Positions 43,595 to 51,841 of a stretch of DNA of 64,000 nucleotides are shown in pieces (the stretch's first letter is position 1; each line of letters starts with the position of its first letter). This DNA is from CAWCJL01 sp963795775 (GTDB taxonomy: Bacteria; Acidobacteriota; Terriglobia; Terriglobales; Acidobacteriaceae). The notes under the pieces were generated by a model. It was given only the letters and a program-made list of their open reading frames with translations, searched no databases and was not told the DNA's origin. A program made the position numbers and the translations under genes. The stretch covers positions 434,001-498,000 of the forward strand of contig CAWCJL010000005.1 of NCBI GenBank assembly GCA_963795775.1. The letters run 5' to 3'.

Positions 43595-44716
43595 ATGAGA
43601 ATCGATGCCATTCTGCTCCGCGAGATCCGCATGCCACTGGTCGAACCGTTTGAGACCAGCTTCGGGCAAACGACCGAGCGCCGCGTCATCCTGGCAGAGC
43701 TGCACGCCGAAGGACTTGTAGGCTGGGGGGAGTGCGTCGCCGGCGATCATCCTTATTTCTCCGAAGAGTGCGTCGATGCGGCGTGGGCTGTGCTGCTCAA
43801 TGAGCTGGCGCCCACGCTGGCGGCGAGCGATATCGATAGCGGGGGCGAGTGCCCGGAGCTCTTTCGTCGAGTGCGCGGTAACCGCATGGCCAAGGCCGTG
43901 CTGGAAAATTCCGTCTGGGACCTGGAAGCACAGCGCGAGCAGCAGCCGCTCGGGCGACTGCTGGGTGGCACACGGGACAAGATTCCCTGCGGTGTTTCGA
44001 TCGGCATTCAACCCACGGTGCCGGCTTTACTGGCGAAGATCGAGCGCGAGTTATCTGCCGGATACCAGCGCATCAAGCTCAAGTGCAAGCCTGGCTGGGA
44101 CATTGACGTGCTCGAAGCCGTGCGCTCCCGCTGGCCGTTGATTGCGCTAAGCGTGGACGCCAACTCCGCCTACCGGCTCAAGGACATCGACTACCTCGTC
44201 GGCTTTGAGGAGTTTGGGCTGATGATGATCGAACAGCCGCTTTGGGCCGACGACTTCTACTTCCATTCCATGCTGCAGAAGCGACTGGAAACCCCGGTTT
44301 GCCTGGATGAATCCATCCGCAACCGGCGCGACGCCCTGGCGGCCGTAGAGATGGAATCGTGCCGCATCATCAACATCAAACTGGGGCGCGTGGGCGGTTT
44401 CAGCGAGGCGATCGCAGTACACAACGCGGCGGAGGAGCGGGGCGTGCCGGTGTGGTGCGGTGGCATGCTGGAAACGGGCATTGGCCGCTCGCACAATATC
44501 GCGCTCTCCTCGCTCGAGAACTTCCAGTTGCCGGGCGACGTGTCTGCTTCGAAGCGCTACTGGGCGGATGACATCATCGAGCCGGTGATTGAAGTTTCCT
44601 CTGCCGGCGAGATCACCGTGCCGCAAACGCCCGGACGCGGGTACGAGGTGCGCACCGACCTGGTGAACCGGCTCACGGTGCGCAAGGAAGAAGTGCGGGC
44701 TTTCGCCCAGGCCTGA
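43595..44716 (+). CDS. Enolase-superfamily o-succinylbenzoate synthase / N-acylamino-acid racemase
   Basis: A 373-residue enzyme of the muconate-lactonising subgroup. The acid-base Lys are in RIKLKCKPG (KxK motif) and INIKLGRVGG. The three metal ligands are the Asp in SVDANSAY, the Glu in MIEQPLW and the Asp in CLDESI. The closest type is the NSAR/OSBS family, which can make o-succinylbenzoate for menaquinone or racemise N-acylamino acids. The GNAT gene immediately upstream favours the amino-acid role; no men genes are nearby. The enzyme could be bifunctional. Confidence 0.9.
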   Translation: MRIDAILLREIRMPLVEPFETSFGQTTERRVILAELHAEGLVGWGECVAGDHPYFSEECVDAAWAVLLNELAPTLAASDIDSGGECPELFRRVRGNRMAKAVLENSVWDLEAQREQQPLGRLLGGTRDKIPCGVSIGIQPTVPALLAKIERELSAGYQRIKLKCKPGWDIDVLEAVRSRWPLIALSVDANSAYRLKDIDYLVGFEEFGLMMIEQPLWADDFYFHSMLQKRLETPVCLDESIRNRRDALAAVEMESCRIINIKLGRVGGFSEAIAVHNAAEERGVPVWCGGMLETGIGRSHNIALSSLENFQLPGDVSASKRYWADDIIEPVIEVSSAGEITVPQTPGRGYEVRTDLVNRLTVRKEEVRAFAQA

Positions 44717-44796
44717 GCGCAATGTATTAGCCACGCCGGGCGGCTTCCTCATCTCATCTCCAGCGAAAGGCGACGACGCCCCGCAAAGGAGAACAG

Positions 44797-45720
44797 ATGA
44801 CTCCGCAGGAACGAAGCATGCTTTCCGACCTCATCGGCCGTGTGGAAGCGACAAAGATTCCAGACAAAGACAACGAAGCGCAGGATCTTCTGCAGCAGCG
44901 GCTGGGGAACAATCCGGACGCGCTCTATGTGCTGGCCCAAACGGTGCTGGTGCAGAAGTACGCCCTCGAACAGTCAAAGACACAGCTCGATCAGCTCCGG
45001 GCGCAAGCGCAATCCGCGCAGCAGCCGCAACACAAGTCGGGTGGCTTTCTTGACAGCATCTTTGGGCATAAGGAGGAGCCGGCGCAGAGGTCCGTGCCCC
45101 CGAGCGCACCACCGGCACGCGCGGCTTACCCGCCGCCACAGAGCGTCTATCCGCAGCAGCAGGCCGGTTATCCGCAGCAGCAGGCGGGTTATCCGCCGCC
45201 CCAGCAGGGCTATGCGCCGCCTCCCACCGGCGGTGGTTCCAGCTTTCTGCGCTCGGCCGCAACCACGGCTGCAGGCGTGGCGGCGGGAGCGCTGGCCTTC
45301 CAGGGTGTGGAGTCACTGATGCACGGCTTTGGCCACGCCGCCGGCTTCGGAGGGGGCTTCGGCGGCGGCGGAGGATTCATGGGTGGCGGCGGGATGCCGA
45401 TGGAAGAGACCGTGGTCAACAACTACTACGACAGTCCCGGCAATGCAGACCAGTTCGGCAATGCGGGACTTGAGACGGGGGGCCGTGACGCGGGCCTGAA
45501 CGACAGCAGCTTTCTTCCGCAGGGCAGTGATGCGGACCTGACCCCGCAACTGGACCAGGCGAGCGATGTAAATGTAACCGGCGATGATACGAGCCCGGTG
45601 GACCTTGCTTCGGATGCCAATCTCGACAACGCTGTTTACGACGACAACACCCCGTTTGACGACAGCGGCGACATGGGTGGCGGGGATATCGGCGGAGACG
45701 ACGACTCCAGCTTCGCCTGA
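44797..45720 (+). CDS. DUF2076 family protein
   Basis: A 307-residue protein. The N-terminal DUF2076 helical part (MTPQERSMLSDLIGRVEATK, then AQDLLQQRLGNNPDALYVLAQTVLVQ) is followed by a Pro/Gln/Tyr-rich linker with tandem repeats. A hydrophobic Gly/Ala segment (AATTAAGVAAGALAFQGV), a Gly-rich stretch and an acidic Asp-rich C-terminus (residues 215-307) complete it. It probably localises to the envelope; function is unknown. The transcript ends at a strong terminator. Confidence 0.88.
   Translation: MTPQERSMLSDLIGRVEATKIPDKDNEAQDLLQQRLGNNPDALYVLAQTVLVQKYALEQSKTQLDQLRAQAQSAQQPQHKSGGFLDSIFGHKEEPAQRSVPPSAPPARAAYPPPQSVYPQQQAGYPQQQAGYPPPQQGYAPPPTGGGSSFLRSAATTAAGVAAGALAFQGVESLMHGFGHAAGFGGGFGGGGGFMGGGGMPMEETVVNNYYDSPGNADQFGNAGLETGGRDAGLNDSSFLPQGSDADLTPQLDQASDVNVTGDDTSPVDLASDANLDNAVYDDNTPFDDSGDMGGGDIGGDDDSSFA
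45148..45189 (+). repeat. Two tandem 21-bp coding repeats
   Basis: Two copies of a 21-bp unit encoding YPQQQAG (45148-45168, 45169-45189) that differ at one base, followed by a partial, diverged third. It is the linker of the DUF2076 protein and a likely site of slippage. Confidence 0.8.
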
Positions 45721-45737
45721 GTGACTCGTAAATACGA

Positions 45738-45769
45738 AAGCGGCGCTCCGCGTGGAGCGCCGCTCTTTT
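45738..45769. terminator. Strong intrinsic terminator
   Basis: An 11-bp stem (AGCGGCGCTCC at 45739-45749 with GGAGCGCCGCT at 45754-45764), a 4-base GCGT loop and a CTTTTG tail. It lies 18 bp after the DUF2076 stop and can also serve the convergent minus-strand gene. Confidence 0.88.
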
Positions 45770-45787
45770 GCCCAAGGCTGGCGTTCT

Positions 45788-46664
45788 CTACTGTGCGGCC
45801 TGCGTCACCCCGCCCTGCGCGGGCTGGTTCAGCAGCAAACGGATCGCGTCCTGGTAGCCGATCGTGCTCTCGACCGGAGTAAAGCCGGACGCCGTTTCCG
45901 TGGTCTTGAAGGAGATGTTCTTCATCATCAGGATCTTGCCCGTGAGATCAAGCACCATGTGCGTCTGCTCCCAGTGGTGCTCGCCTACGTCCTTCTGCTC
46001 CACCAGGATGCTGCCGCCTCGGTACAACCGGCCCACAATGCCCCAGCCGAAGTCCACATCGTTGATAAGGTGCGCGTCCAGTTTTGCCATGCGCTTCTCT
46101 GCCTGGTCGATCCACAACTCGCCCGCCATGCCGGCGTAGACCTCTGCTTCGCGGTCCGGTGGCTGGAATCGCGGATTCGGTTGGAAGGTCAGGCGATAGG
46201 CCGGGCCGCTCGGACCTTCCACGATGCCCTGGTAGGTATACAAAAAGGCATCCGGTAACAGGCGGACCATCTCGTTGGCGCGAGTGCTGTCTTCCTGCTC
46301 TCTCTTGCGACGGTGTTCCTGCAGCTCCGGATGCGCAGCGAGATTATGCAGCCGATCGAGTTCGGCCTGTTCCTCTTCGCTGCTCAGTGGCTTTCCATTC
46401 TTTTCGAGCAGTCGCGCGACATCTCCGTCCCGCGTCTCTACGATCTCCTTTCACGTTCGATCCTTTGGCATCCACCTTCTCCAGCCGGTAACGGAACCGG
46501 ACATTGCCGGAGGAGTGGAGTTCATTCCAGGATGCCGCACGTACCAGCGTCACCGGATCGATCGTCTCTGGTTGCTGGGCCAAGGTAGGCAAGGGCAGCA
46601 GCGCGCACACGAGGGCCGCAATCGATGCCCCACGAATGGCAAAAGCGGCGGGCAGGGTTCTCAC
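45788..46664 (-). CDS. Secreted protein family, apparent single-base frameshift
   Basis: The upstream frame gives an export signal (AFAIRGASIAALVCALLPLPTLAQQ) and WNELHSSGNVRFRYRLEKVDAKGSNV. It then turns unnatural (KGDRRDAGRRC). The other frame opens directly after a TGA with KEIVETRDGDVARLLEKNGKP. It continues through MVRLLPDAFLYTYQG, FQPNPRFQPPDREAEVYAG, DVDFGWGIVGRLYRGGSI and the C-terminus. Dropping one base of the TTT at 46449-46451 joins them as SNVKEIVETRDGD, about 291 residues. The conserved-looking body suggests a known acidobacterial secreted family of unknown function. The GTG at 46664 is an estimated start. Confidence 0.72.
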
Positions 46665-46811
46665 AACGATATGCTGTCTCCTGATAAGCGGCTGGCTCGC
46701 CAACCGCAGATCTATGAATACCACTTAGGTAGACGCTGACTGTTCGCAATGGTCTCGCGTAAAAGGAACCAGAGTCACCTGTTAAGGTTGCGGCGCGGTT
46801 ACTTCCTTGCG

Positions 46812-46817
46812 TATAGT
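46812..46817 (+). promoter_or_regulatory. Possible -10 box for the bactofilin gene
   Basis: TATAGT lies 39 bp upstream of the bactofilin ATG. A TTGCGG ends 18 bases before it, a weak -35. There is no other signal in the 46740-46855 gap. Confidence 0.3.
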
Positions 46818-46855
46818 GCGGGCAGAGTCGCGAATTCAGAATCGGGAGACAAGGC

Positions 46856-47212
46856 ATGGCCGCAGGCGAGTCCGGCGCAGCAGTGATCGGCAAATCAGTA
46901 CAGATACGCGGAGAGGTAAACGGCAGCGAAGACCTGCTGGTAGATGGACAGGTTGAGGGCACGATCACACTGAAGGAGAGCCGGCTAACCGTCGGCGCGA
47001 ATGCACGCGTGGCGGCGAATGTCTCCGCGCGTGATGTCATCATTCTCGGAACGCTCAACGGCAACATCCAGGCAACCGGGCGCGTGGAACTGCGCCAGGG
47101 GGGCAGCCTGATGGGCGACCTTTCCGCCGCCCGGCTTTCGATTGAGGAAAACGCCAACTTCAAAGGCAAGGTGGACCTGGTGCAGGGAGCGGCGGGGCAG
47201 AAGACCGCCTGA
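46856..47212 (+). CDS. Bactofilin
   Basis: A 118-residue polymer-forming cytoskeletal protein. It begins with a short tail and VIGKSVQIRGEVNGSEDLLVDGQVEGTI. It repeats the beta-helix pattern of bactofilins (LTVGANARVAANVSARDVIILGTLNGNI, then GRVELRQGGSLMGDLSAARLSIEENANFKG). It should form filaments in the cell and scaffold envelope or chromosome positioning. GGGAGAC lies eight bases before the ATG. A methyltransferase-like gene follows by 91 bp. Confidence 0.93.
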   Translation: MAAGESGAAVIGKSVQIRGEVNGSEDLLVDGQVEGTITLKESRLTVGANARVAANVSARDVIILGTLNGNIQATGRVELRQGGSLMGDLSAARLSIEENANFKGKVDLVQGAAGQKTA

Positions 47213-47303
47213 GCTCTCGCATGAGTGCGCAGCTGTCGAGTTGACTTCGCTGCGCACGGAACACCCGTTTGCATTTTTCCCACTGACCGCAAAAAGGGTA
47301 TAC

Positions 47304-47960
47304 GTGCTTCGCAAGTTATTTCAGAAGTCCCAAGCCGACCCCCGCTCGGGCAGCCCCACGGTGCTCACCGGGCCCAGAATCGCGCGCCACTCCAGCGGCT
47401 GGGCCGCGCTGCTCAAGCACCTTCACACCGAGACGGGCCTGCGCGTGCTCGACATCGGCCCGACCTCGCCCACGAACATCAACTTCCTCACCAACATGGG
47501 CCAGAGCGTCTATATGGCCGACCTGGTGCTGGAGGCGCAGCGGCCGGAGTGGATGAAGAAGCCAGAAGACGGAACCGGCGAGCCGGTCTTTGACGTGGAA
47601 GGCTATCTCGAGCACAACTTGGACTTCTCCGGCCGCGAGTTTGACGTGGTGCTACTGTGGACCACGCTCGACTACCTTCCGGAGCCGCTGGTAGGCCCAG
47701 TGGTGCACCGGCTGAAAAGCTCCATGAAACCGGGCGGACGCGTGCTGCTGCTATTCCATAACAAGGCCACAGGCGAGAACACCGCATACTGCCGCTATCA
47801 CCTGACCGACAGCGACACGCTGGAAACGCAGGGCAGCGCCGCCATTCCAATTCGGCAGGTCTTCACGAATCGCAGCATCGAGAAGGCCTTTTCCAGCTTT
47901 GCCGGCTGCAAGTTCTTTCTGGCCAAAGATAACCTGTACGAGGCCATCATCACGCGCTGA
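47304..47960 (+). CDS. SAM-dependent methyltransferase-like protein
   Basis: A 218-residue protein with the class I fold pattern: LRVLDIGPTSPTNINFLTNMG in motif I (Gly-poor), YMADLVLEA, FDVVLLWTTLDYLPEPLVGPVV, and MKPGGRVLLLFHNKATGENT. The C-terminal helix and strands fit. The start was set at the GTG 47304, preceded by AAGGG, rather than the longer frame that overlaps the bactofilin. Motif I lacks the usual GxGxG, so activity is uncertain. The last 11 bases overlap the convergent radical SAM gene. Confidence 0.72.
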   Translation: MLRKLFQKSQADPRSGSPTVLTGPRIARHSSGWAALLKHLHTETGLRVLDIGPTSPTNINFLTNMGQSVYMADLVLEAQRPEWMKKPEDGTGEPVFDVEGYLEHNLDFSGREFDVVLLWTTLDYLPEPLVGPVVHRLKSSMKPGGRVLLLFHNKATGENTAYCRYHLTDSDTLETQGSAAIPIRQVFTNRSIEKAFSSFAGCKFFLAKDNLYEAIITR

Positions 47961-49047
47961 GCCGGCGCATGCTCAGCCCCTCGCTGGTATCCGGCCAGAT
48001 GGAGTGGAGCAGGGGCAGTGCCGTCGCTTCCGCTGTGTTATCGGTTCCCCGGTCGCGGGTGAGCAAATTGCCGCCCCAGCGCTCCTGCAGCGAATGCTTT
48101 CTACAGGTCGCACGCACCAGGTCGCGAATGCGCTCGGCATACGCGCGCGACACGAAGTCTTTCGTCGCGAAGCGCTCGCCGTACATGGGCTCCAGCTTGG
48201 GGAAGTGTTCCCGTACAAAGGCCAGAAACGTGCTCTTGGAACACGGCTTGAGAAAAAGCGGCTGGGCAAAGAAGAAGCTCGCATCCACCTCCTTCGCCGC
48301 TTTCCCCATCCTGTCCAGTGCGGCGCCCGTATCGGTGATGCCGGGGAGCAGGGGAGAGCAGAGAATACCGGCGCGCAACCCTGCCTTGCGCAGCAGTCCA
48401 ACTGTGGCAAAGCGTAGATCGGGCCGCGGTGCGCGCGGCTCCAGGATGCGCGCCAGCTTCTCCTCGGGCGTAGTAATCGTGACGTGGACGACCAGATGAT
48501 TTCCTTCCGCAATGCGCCGGAGCAGCGGAATATCGCGGCGGATGAGCGCAGATTTGGTCACAATGCCGATACGGAGTCCGCGCTTTTCGGCCAGCACTTC
48601 AAGCAGGCTCGCCGTAACCCGTGCCTTTCGTTCCACCGGCTGGTAGGGGTCCGTCGCCGTGCCAATGGCGATCTCCTCGCCCGAACGAACCTTACCTAGC
48701 TCCTGCCGCAGCAGCCAGGCGGCGTTCTGTTTAATGAAAATGCGGCGTTCAAATGCCTCCGGATCGCGCAATTCCATGAACTCGTGCGTATAGCGCGCAT
48801 AGCAATACCTGCAGGCAAATTCGCATCCGCGGTACGGATTGATGCTCCACGCGAACTGCAGCCGCCTGCGGGAAACACTGCGGTTCAGGATGGAGCGCAC
48901 CGGCAACGAGCGAAACTCGACCCCGTAGCCGTGGTCTGCCGGCGCGCTGGCAGCGGCCAATCTGGCGATCCCGGTCAGCGAGCCCTGGGGAGAGGAGGGC
49001 AGCTCGGGAAAGAGTGGCAGGACGGCGGGTGGTTGCATGTTCGCCAT
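47950..49047 (-). CDS. Radical SAM protein (SPL/Rv2578c-like)
   Basis: A 365-residue iron-sulfur enzyme. The cluster motif is CEFACRYCYARYTHEF. It also has IAIGTATDPYQPVE and RIGIVTKSALIRRDIPLL, a pattern of the radical SAM family that includes spore photolyase-like and Rv2578c-type proteins. The C-terminus has AAKEVDASFFFAQPLFLKPCSK and ends in a conserved Trp-containing helix. The reaction is unknown. The ATG at 49047 has AGAGGCG upstream. Confidence 0.9.
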   Translation of the reverse strand: MANMQPPAVLPLFPELPSSPQGSLTGIARLAAASAPADHGYGVEFRSLPVRSILNRSVSRRRLQFAWSINPYRGCEFACRYCYARYTHEFMELRDPEAFERRIFIKQNAAWLLRQELGKVRSGEEIAIGTATDPYQPVERKARVTASLLEVLAEKRGLRIGIVTKSALIRRDIPLLRRIAEGNHLVVHVTITTPEEKLARILEPRAPRPDLRFATVGLLRKAGLRAGILCSPLLPGITDTGAALDRMGKAAKEVDASFFFAQPLFLKPCSKSTFLAFVREHFPKLEPMYGERFATKDFVSRAYAERIRDLVRATCRKHSLQERWGGNLLTRDRGTDNTAEATALPLLHSIWPDTSEGLSMRRLSA

Positions 49048-49117
49048 TTGTTCGCCTCTGCGAGTAGAGTATGCCACCGTCCCGGAGGCGTCAACGACGA
49101 AGTTTGCCAGCGTCCAC

Positions 49118-50557
49118 TTATCTGCGCTGCAGCAGCAGGGGAAGTCCGTCACGCGGCCGCAACGTGATGCGCGGCAGCACATGCAGCGTCGCCGTGCTGC
49201 CCGGGGCGGGCAGCAAACGCCAGGTGCGTGCAACAGTTGCCAGCGTGAGTGCGCCTTCCATCCACGCCAGCCCTTCGCCGATGCACTGCCGCGCGCCCGC
49301 GCCGAACGGGAAATAGGCGAAGCGGGGACGTGCAGCTTTCTCTTCCGTGGCAAAGCGCTCCGGGCGAAACTCCCCGGGCTCTGCGTAGAAGCGTTCATCG
49401 CGATGAATCGCGATCTGGGGCGCCAGCAGCAGGGAGCCTTTCGGGATGGTGTAGCCGCGGTAGACGTAGCTTTCCGCCGCCGTGCGTGCGGTGGTCCAGA
49501 CTGGTGGATAAAGGCGCATGGACTCCGCAAAGACCATCTGCGCATAGGGGAGCCGGGCGTAATCTGCGGCCGTGGCTGTGCGATCCCCGAGCACCGCCTG
49601 CGCCTCCGCTGCGAGCTGTTCCTGGGCGGCGGGATGCTGTCCCAGCAGCCACAGGGAGAAGCACAGCGCATTCGCCGTGGTCTCGTGGCCGGCCAACAGG
49701 ACCGTCAGGCACTCGTCCCGTAGCTGCCGGTCGGTCATGCCTCCGGTGTCTTCTTCCGTATCGACTGCTGCGAGCAGCATGGAAAGCAGGTCGCCGCGGT
49801 CGCCCGGTTGCGCGCGCCGTTCGCGAATCATGCGATAGATGAGCGCATCCAGTTCCATCTGCCCGTGACGGATCCGCTTCACAATCGGGAGCGGCAGGCG
49901 CAAGAGCGTGTCCGAAAAGGGCAGAAACGCGAGCGGGAGAAAACCCATGAACGCGTCCACCGCGGCGGCGATACGCTCCACCTCCGACTCGACCTCGGCA
50001 TTGAAGAGGCACTTGCCCACGATCTGCAGCGCGAGCAGCAGCATTTCGGGATGGAGGTCGGTCACCACTCCGTCACGCCAGCGCCCGCTCACTTTGCTGG
50101 CGTAATTCCCGATCACTTCTCCGTACGCGGCAATCCGATCGCGATGAAAGGCCGGTTGCGAAAGCCGCCGCTGCCGCATGTGCAGCGGCTCTTCGCTGGT
50201 GAGCAGTCCATCACCGAGCACAAAGCGCGCGCGCTGCATCACAATGCCGCGATGGTGGTGCGGCGCGTCGCGCAGCAGCATTTCACTCACCAGTTCCGGA
50301 TGATTGAATTGGAATATGTGCCGTCCGGCCGCGCCGAAGTGCACCAGGTCTCCATACTGGCGCGCATTCGCGATCAGGAAGTCTGCCGAGTTCACGCGAA
50401 AGATACGCAGCCCGCGCAGGCGGCTCCACTGCGACGGTCCCGCAGGCGCAGATCCGTCCCTCGTGCTACGCAATATGGGCGCCGGCGCACGTGCCGTGCT
50501 GACCCTGAATATCTCGTCCGTGGTCGATGGTAGTTCCGGCTCTGCAGAGGCGGGCAA
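49118..50557 (-). CDS. Cytochrome P450
   Basis: A 479-residue haem monooxygenase. It has the I-helix oxygen motif AGHETTANAL, the K-helix ESMR, PERF, and the haem-Cys loop FGAGARQCIGEGLA. The N-terminus is soluble, with no membrane anchor, as in bacterial P450s. The start is a TTG at 50557, preceded by GAGGA; the exact start is uncertain. No ferredoxin gene is adjacent, so the redox partner and substrate are unknown. Confidence 0.93.
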   Translation of the reverse strand: MPASAEPELPSTTDEIFRVSTARAPAPILRSTRDGSAPAGPSQWSRLRGLRIFRVNSADFLIANARQYGDLVHFGAAGRHIFQFNHPELVSEMLLRDAPHHHRGIVMQRARFVLGDGLLTSEEPLHMRQRRLSQPAFHRDRIAAYGEVIGNYASKVSGRWRDGVVTDLHPEMLLLALQIVGKCLFNAEVESEVERIAAAVDAFMGFLPLAFLPFSDTLLRLPLPIVKRIRHGQMELDALIYRMIRERRAQPGDRGDLLSMLLAAVDTEEDTGGMTDRQLRDECLTVLLAGHETTANALCFSLWLLGQHPAAQEQLAAEAQAVLGDRTATAADYARLPYAQMVFAESMRLYPPVWTTARTAAESYVYRGYTIPKGSLLLAPQIAIHRDERFYAEPGEFRPERFATEEKAARPRFAYFPFGAGARQCIGEGLAWMEGALTLATVARTWRLLPAPGSTATLHVLPRITLRPRDGLPLLLQRR

Positions 50558-50661
50558 GGGAAGGCGTCCTCAACAGCATCTTACGTTAGGGGAGAGCACG
50601 CGAGGCGCTCCAGCCTCTCTGAACCGCCTCACCTTACCGTTACGCAAAAAGGAGTTTTTTC

Positions 50662-51372
50662 ATGGCCGACTTACACGGCACCGTTGTGACCTGGCTTGGG
50701 CATTCCACCGTCCATGTCCAGACGGCAGGCGGAACATCCATTCTGATCGACCCATTTATCGAGGGGAATCCGCAGTTTCCCAAACACTACAAAATGCCGG
50801 AGACTATCGACCTGCTGCTTATCACTCACGGCCACTCCGATCACTTCAACGACGCCATGCCCGTGGCTAAGAAGTACAAGCCGAAGGTACTCGGCATGTT
50901 TGAATTGACCACCTGGATGGAGCAGCACGGCGCCGAAAACACCAATGGTATGAACTTCGGCGGGTCGTTTCGCTTCCGGGATGTGACGGTTTCCATGGTG
51001 GAGGCGAAGCACTCGTCCAGTATTCAGGACGGTAAAACGCTCGTCTACGCAGGAAATCCAGCGGGTTTCATGATCGCGGTCGAAAATGGCCCCACGCTTT
51101 ACCACGCCGGAGACACCAGCCTGTTCAGCGATATGCGCCTTCTACGCGAGCTGTACAGTCCGGAATTCGGCATGCTGCCAATTGGCGATAACTACACGAT
51201 GGGTCCGGAGCATGCGGCGCAGGCGGCGAAGTACCTGGCGTTAAAACAGGTGCTGCCCATTCATTACGGCACCTTTCCTGCTCTCACGGGCACGCCGGAC
51301 CGACTGGAAACTTTGCTTGAAGGCAGCGGGATCCAGGTAGTGCGGACAAAAGCAGGGGAGCCGATTCGCTAG
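50662..51372 (+). CDS. UPF0173-family metal-dependent hydrolase (MBL fold)
   Basis: A 236-residue MBL hydrolase. It has VTWLGHSTVHVQTAGGTSILIDPF, the zinc motif THGHSDHFND, GMNFGGSF...HSSS, YHAGDTSLFSDM and the C-terminal LPIHYGTFPAL with the final His ligand. This is the UPF0173/YtkL group. AAAAAGGAG precedes the ATG. A terminator follows. The substrate is unknown. Confidence 0.93.
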   Translation: MADLHGTVVTWLGHSTVHVQTAGGTSILIDPFIEGNPQFPKHYKMPETIDLLLITHGHSDHFNDAMPVAKKYKPKVLGMFELTTWMEQHGAENTNGMNFGGSFRFRDVTVSMVEAKHSSSIQDGKTLVYAGNPAGFMIAVENGPTLYHAGDTSLFSDMRLLRELYSPEFGMLPIGDNYTMGPEHAAQAAKYLALKQVLPIHYGTFPALTGTPDRLETLLEGSGIQVVRTKAGEPIR

Positions 51373-51382
51373 GTCAATATAG

Positions 51383-51416
51383 AAAAGGCAGACCTGTCGG
51401 GGCCTGCCTTTTCTTT
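51383..51416 (+). terminator. Intrinsic terminator after the UPF0173 gene
   Basis: AAAAGGCAG at 51383-51391 pairs with CTGCCTTTT at 51404-51412, followed by CTTT. It is 11 bp after the stop and has the usual U-rich tail. Confidence 0.85.
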
Positions 51417-51441
51417 CCCTGTGTGGACGCGAATAAAACGC

Positions 51442-51702
51442 TTACTGCTGCGACTTCTTCCGATCCGCCCAGCGTTTCTTCATCGCTTCCGCGATGCGCT
51501 TTCTACCCTCTGCCGACATGGTGCGCTTACCTGCGCTCTTCCCCTTGGCGGGCGCGCTGGTTTGCTGCTGTGAGCGGCCGGAGCCGCGAGGACGTCCACG
51601 CCGCGGTTGTTCTCCGGCGAGCAATGCGCGCGCCTGCTGCAGCCGCGCTATCTCTTGATCGATTTCCTGGACTATCTGCTGAACTTGCAAGCTTTCCTCC
51701 AT
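51442..51702 (-). CDS. Small basic AT-hook-like protein
   Basis: An 86-residue protein. The N-terminal coiled coil (VQQIVQEIDQEIARLQQARALL) is followed by an AT-hook-like GRPRGSGR and a C-terminal basic segment (GKRTMSAEGRKRIAEAMKKRWADRKK). This layout is common among small acidobacterial proteins predicted to bind DNA; function is not known. The start is at 51702; the Shine-Dalgarno is weak. Confidence 0.75.
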   Translation of the reverse strand: MEESLQVQQIVQEIDQEIARLQQARALLAGEQPRRGRPRGSGRSQQQTSAPAKGKSAGKRTMSAEGRKRIAEAMKKRWADRKKSQQ

Positions 51703-51841
51703 GTCTCGTGCAATAGCTACACACCTATCTGCCGACAGCTTGATTATGGCTGAGTTTCGTGCGAAGTGCCACCTTTGTATTTGAAACGCACTCTGGTTGC
51801 AATAGGTTCCGCGTACCCAGCCAGATTATTTCAGTAGCAAC

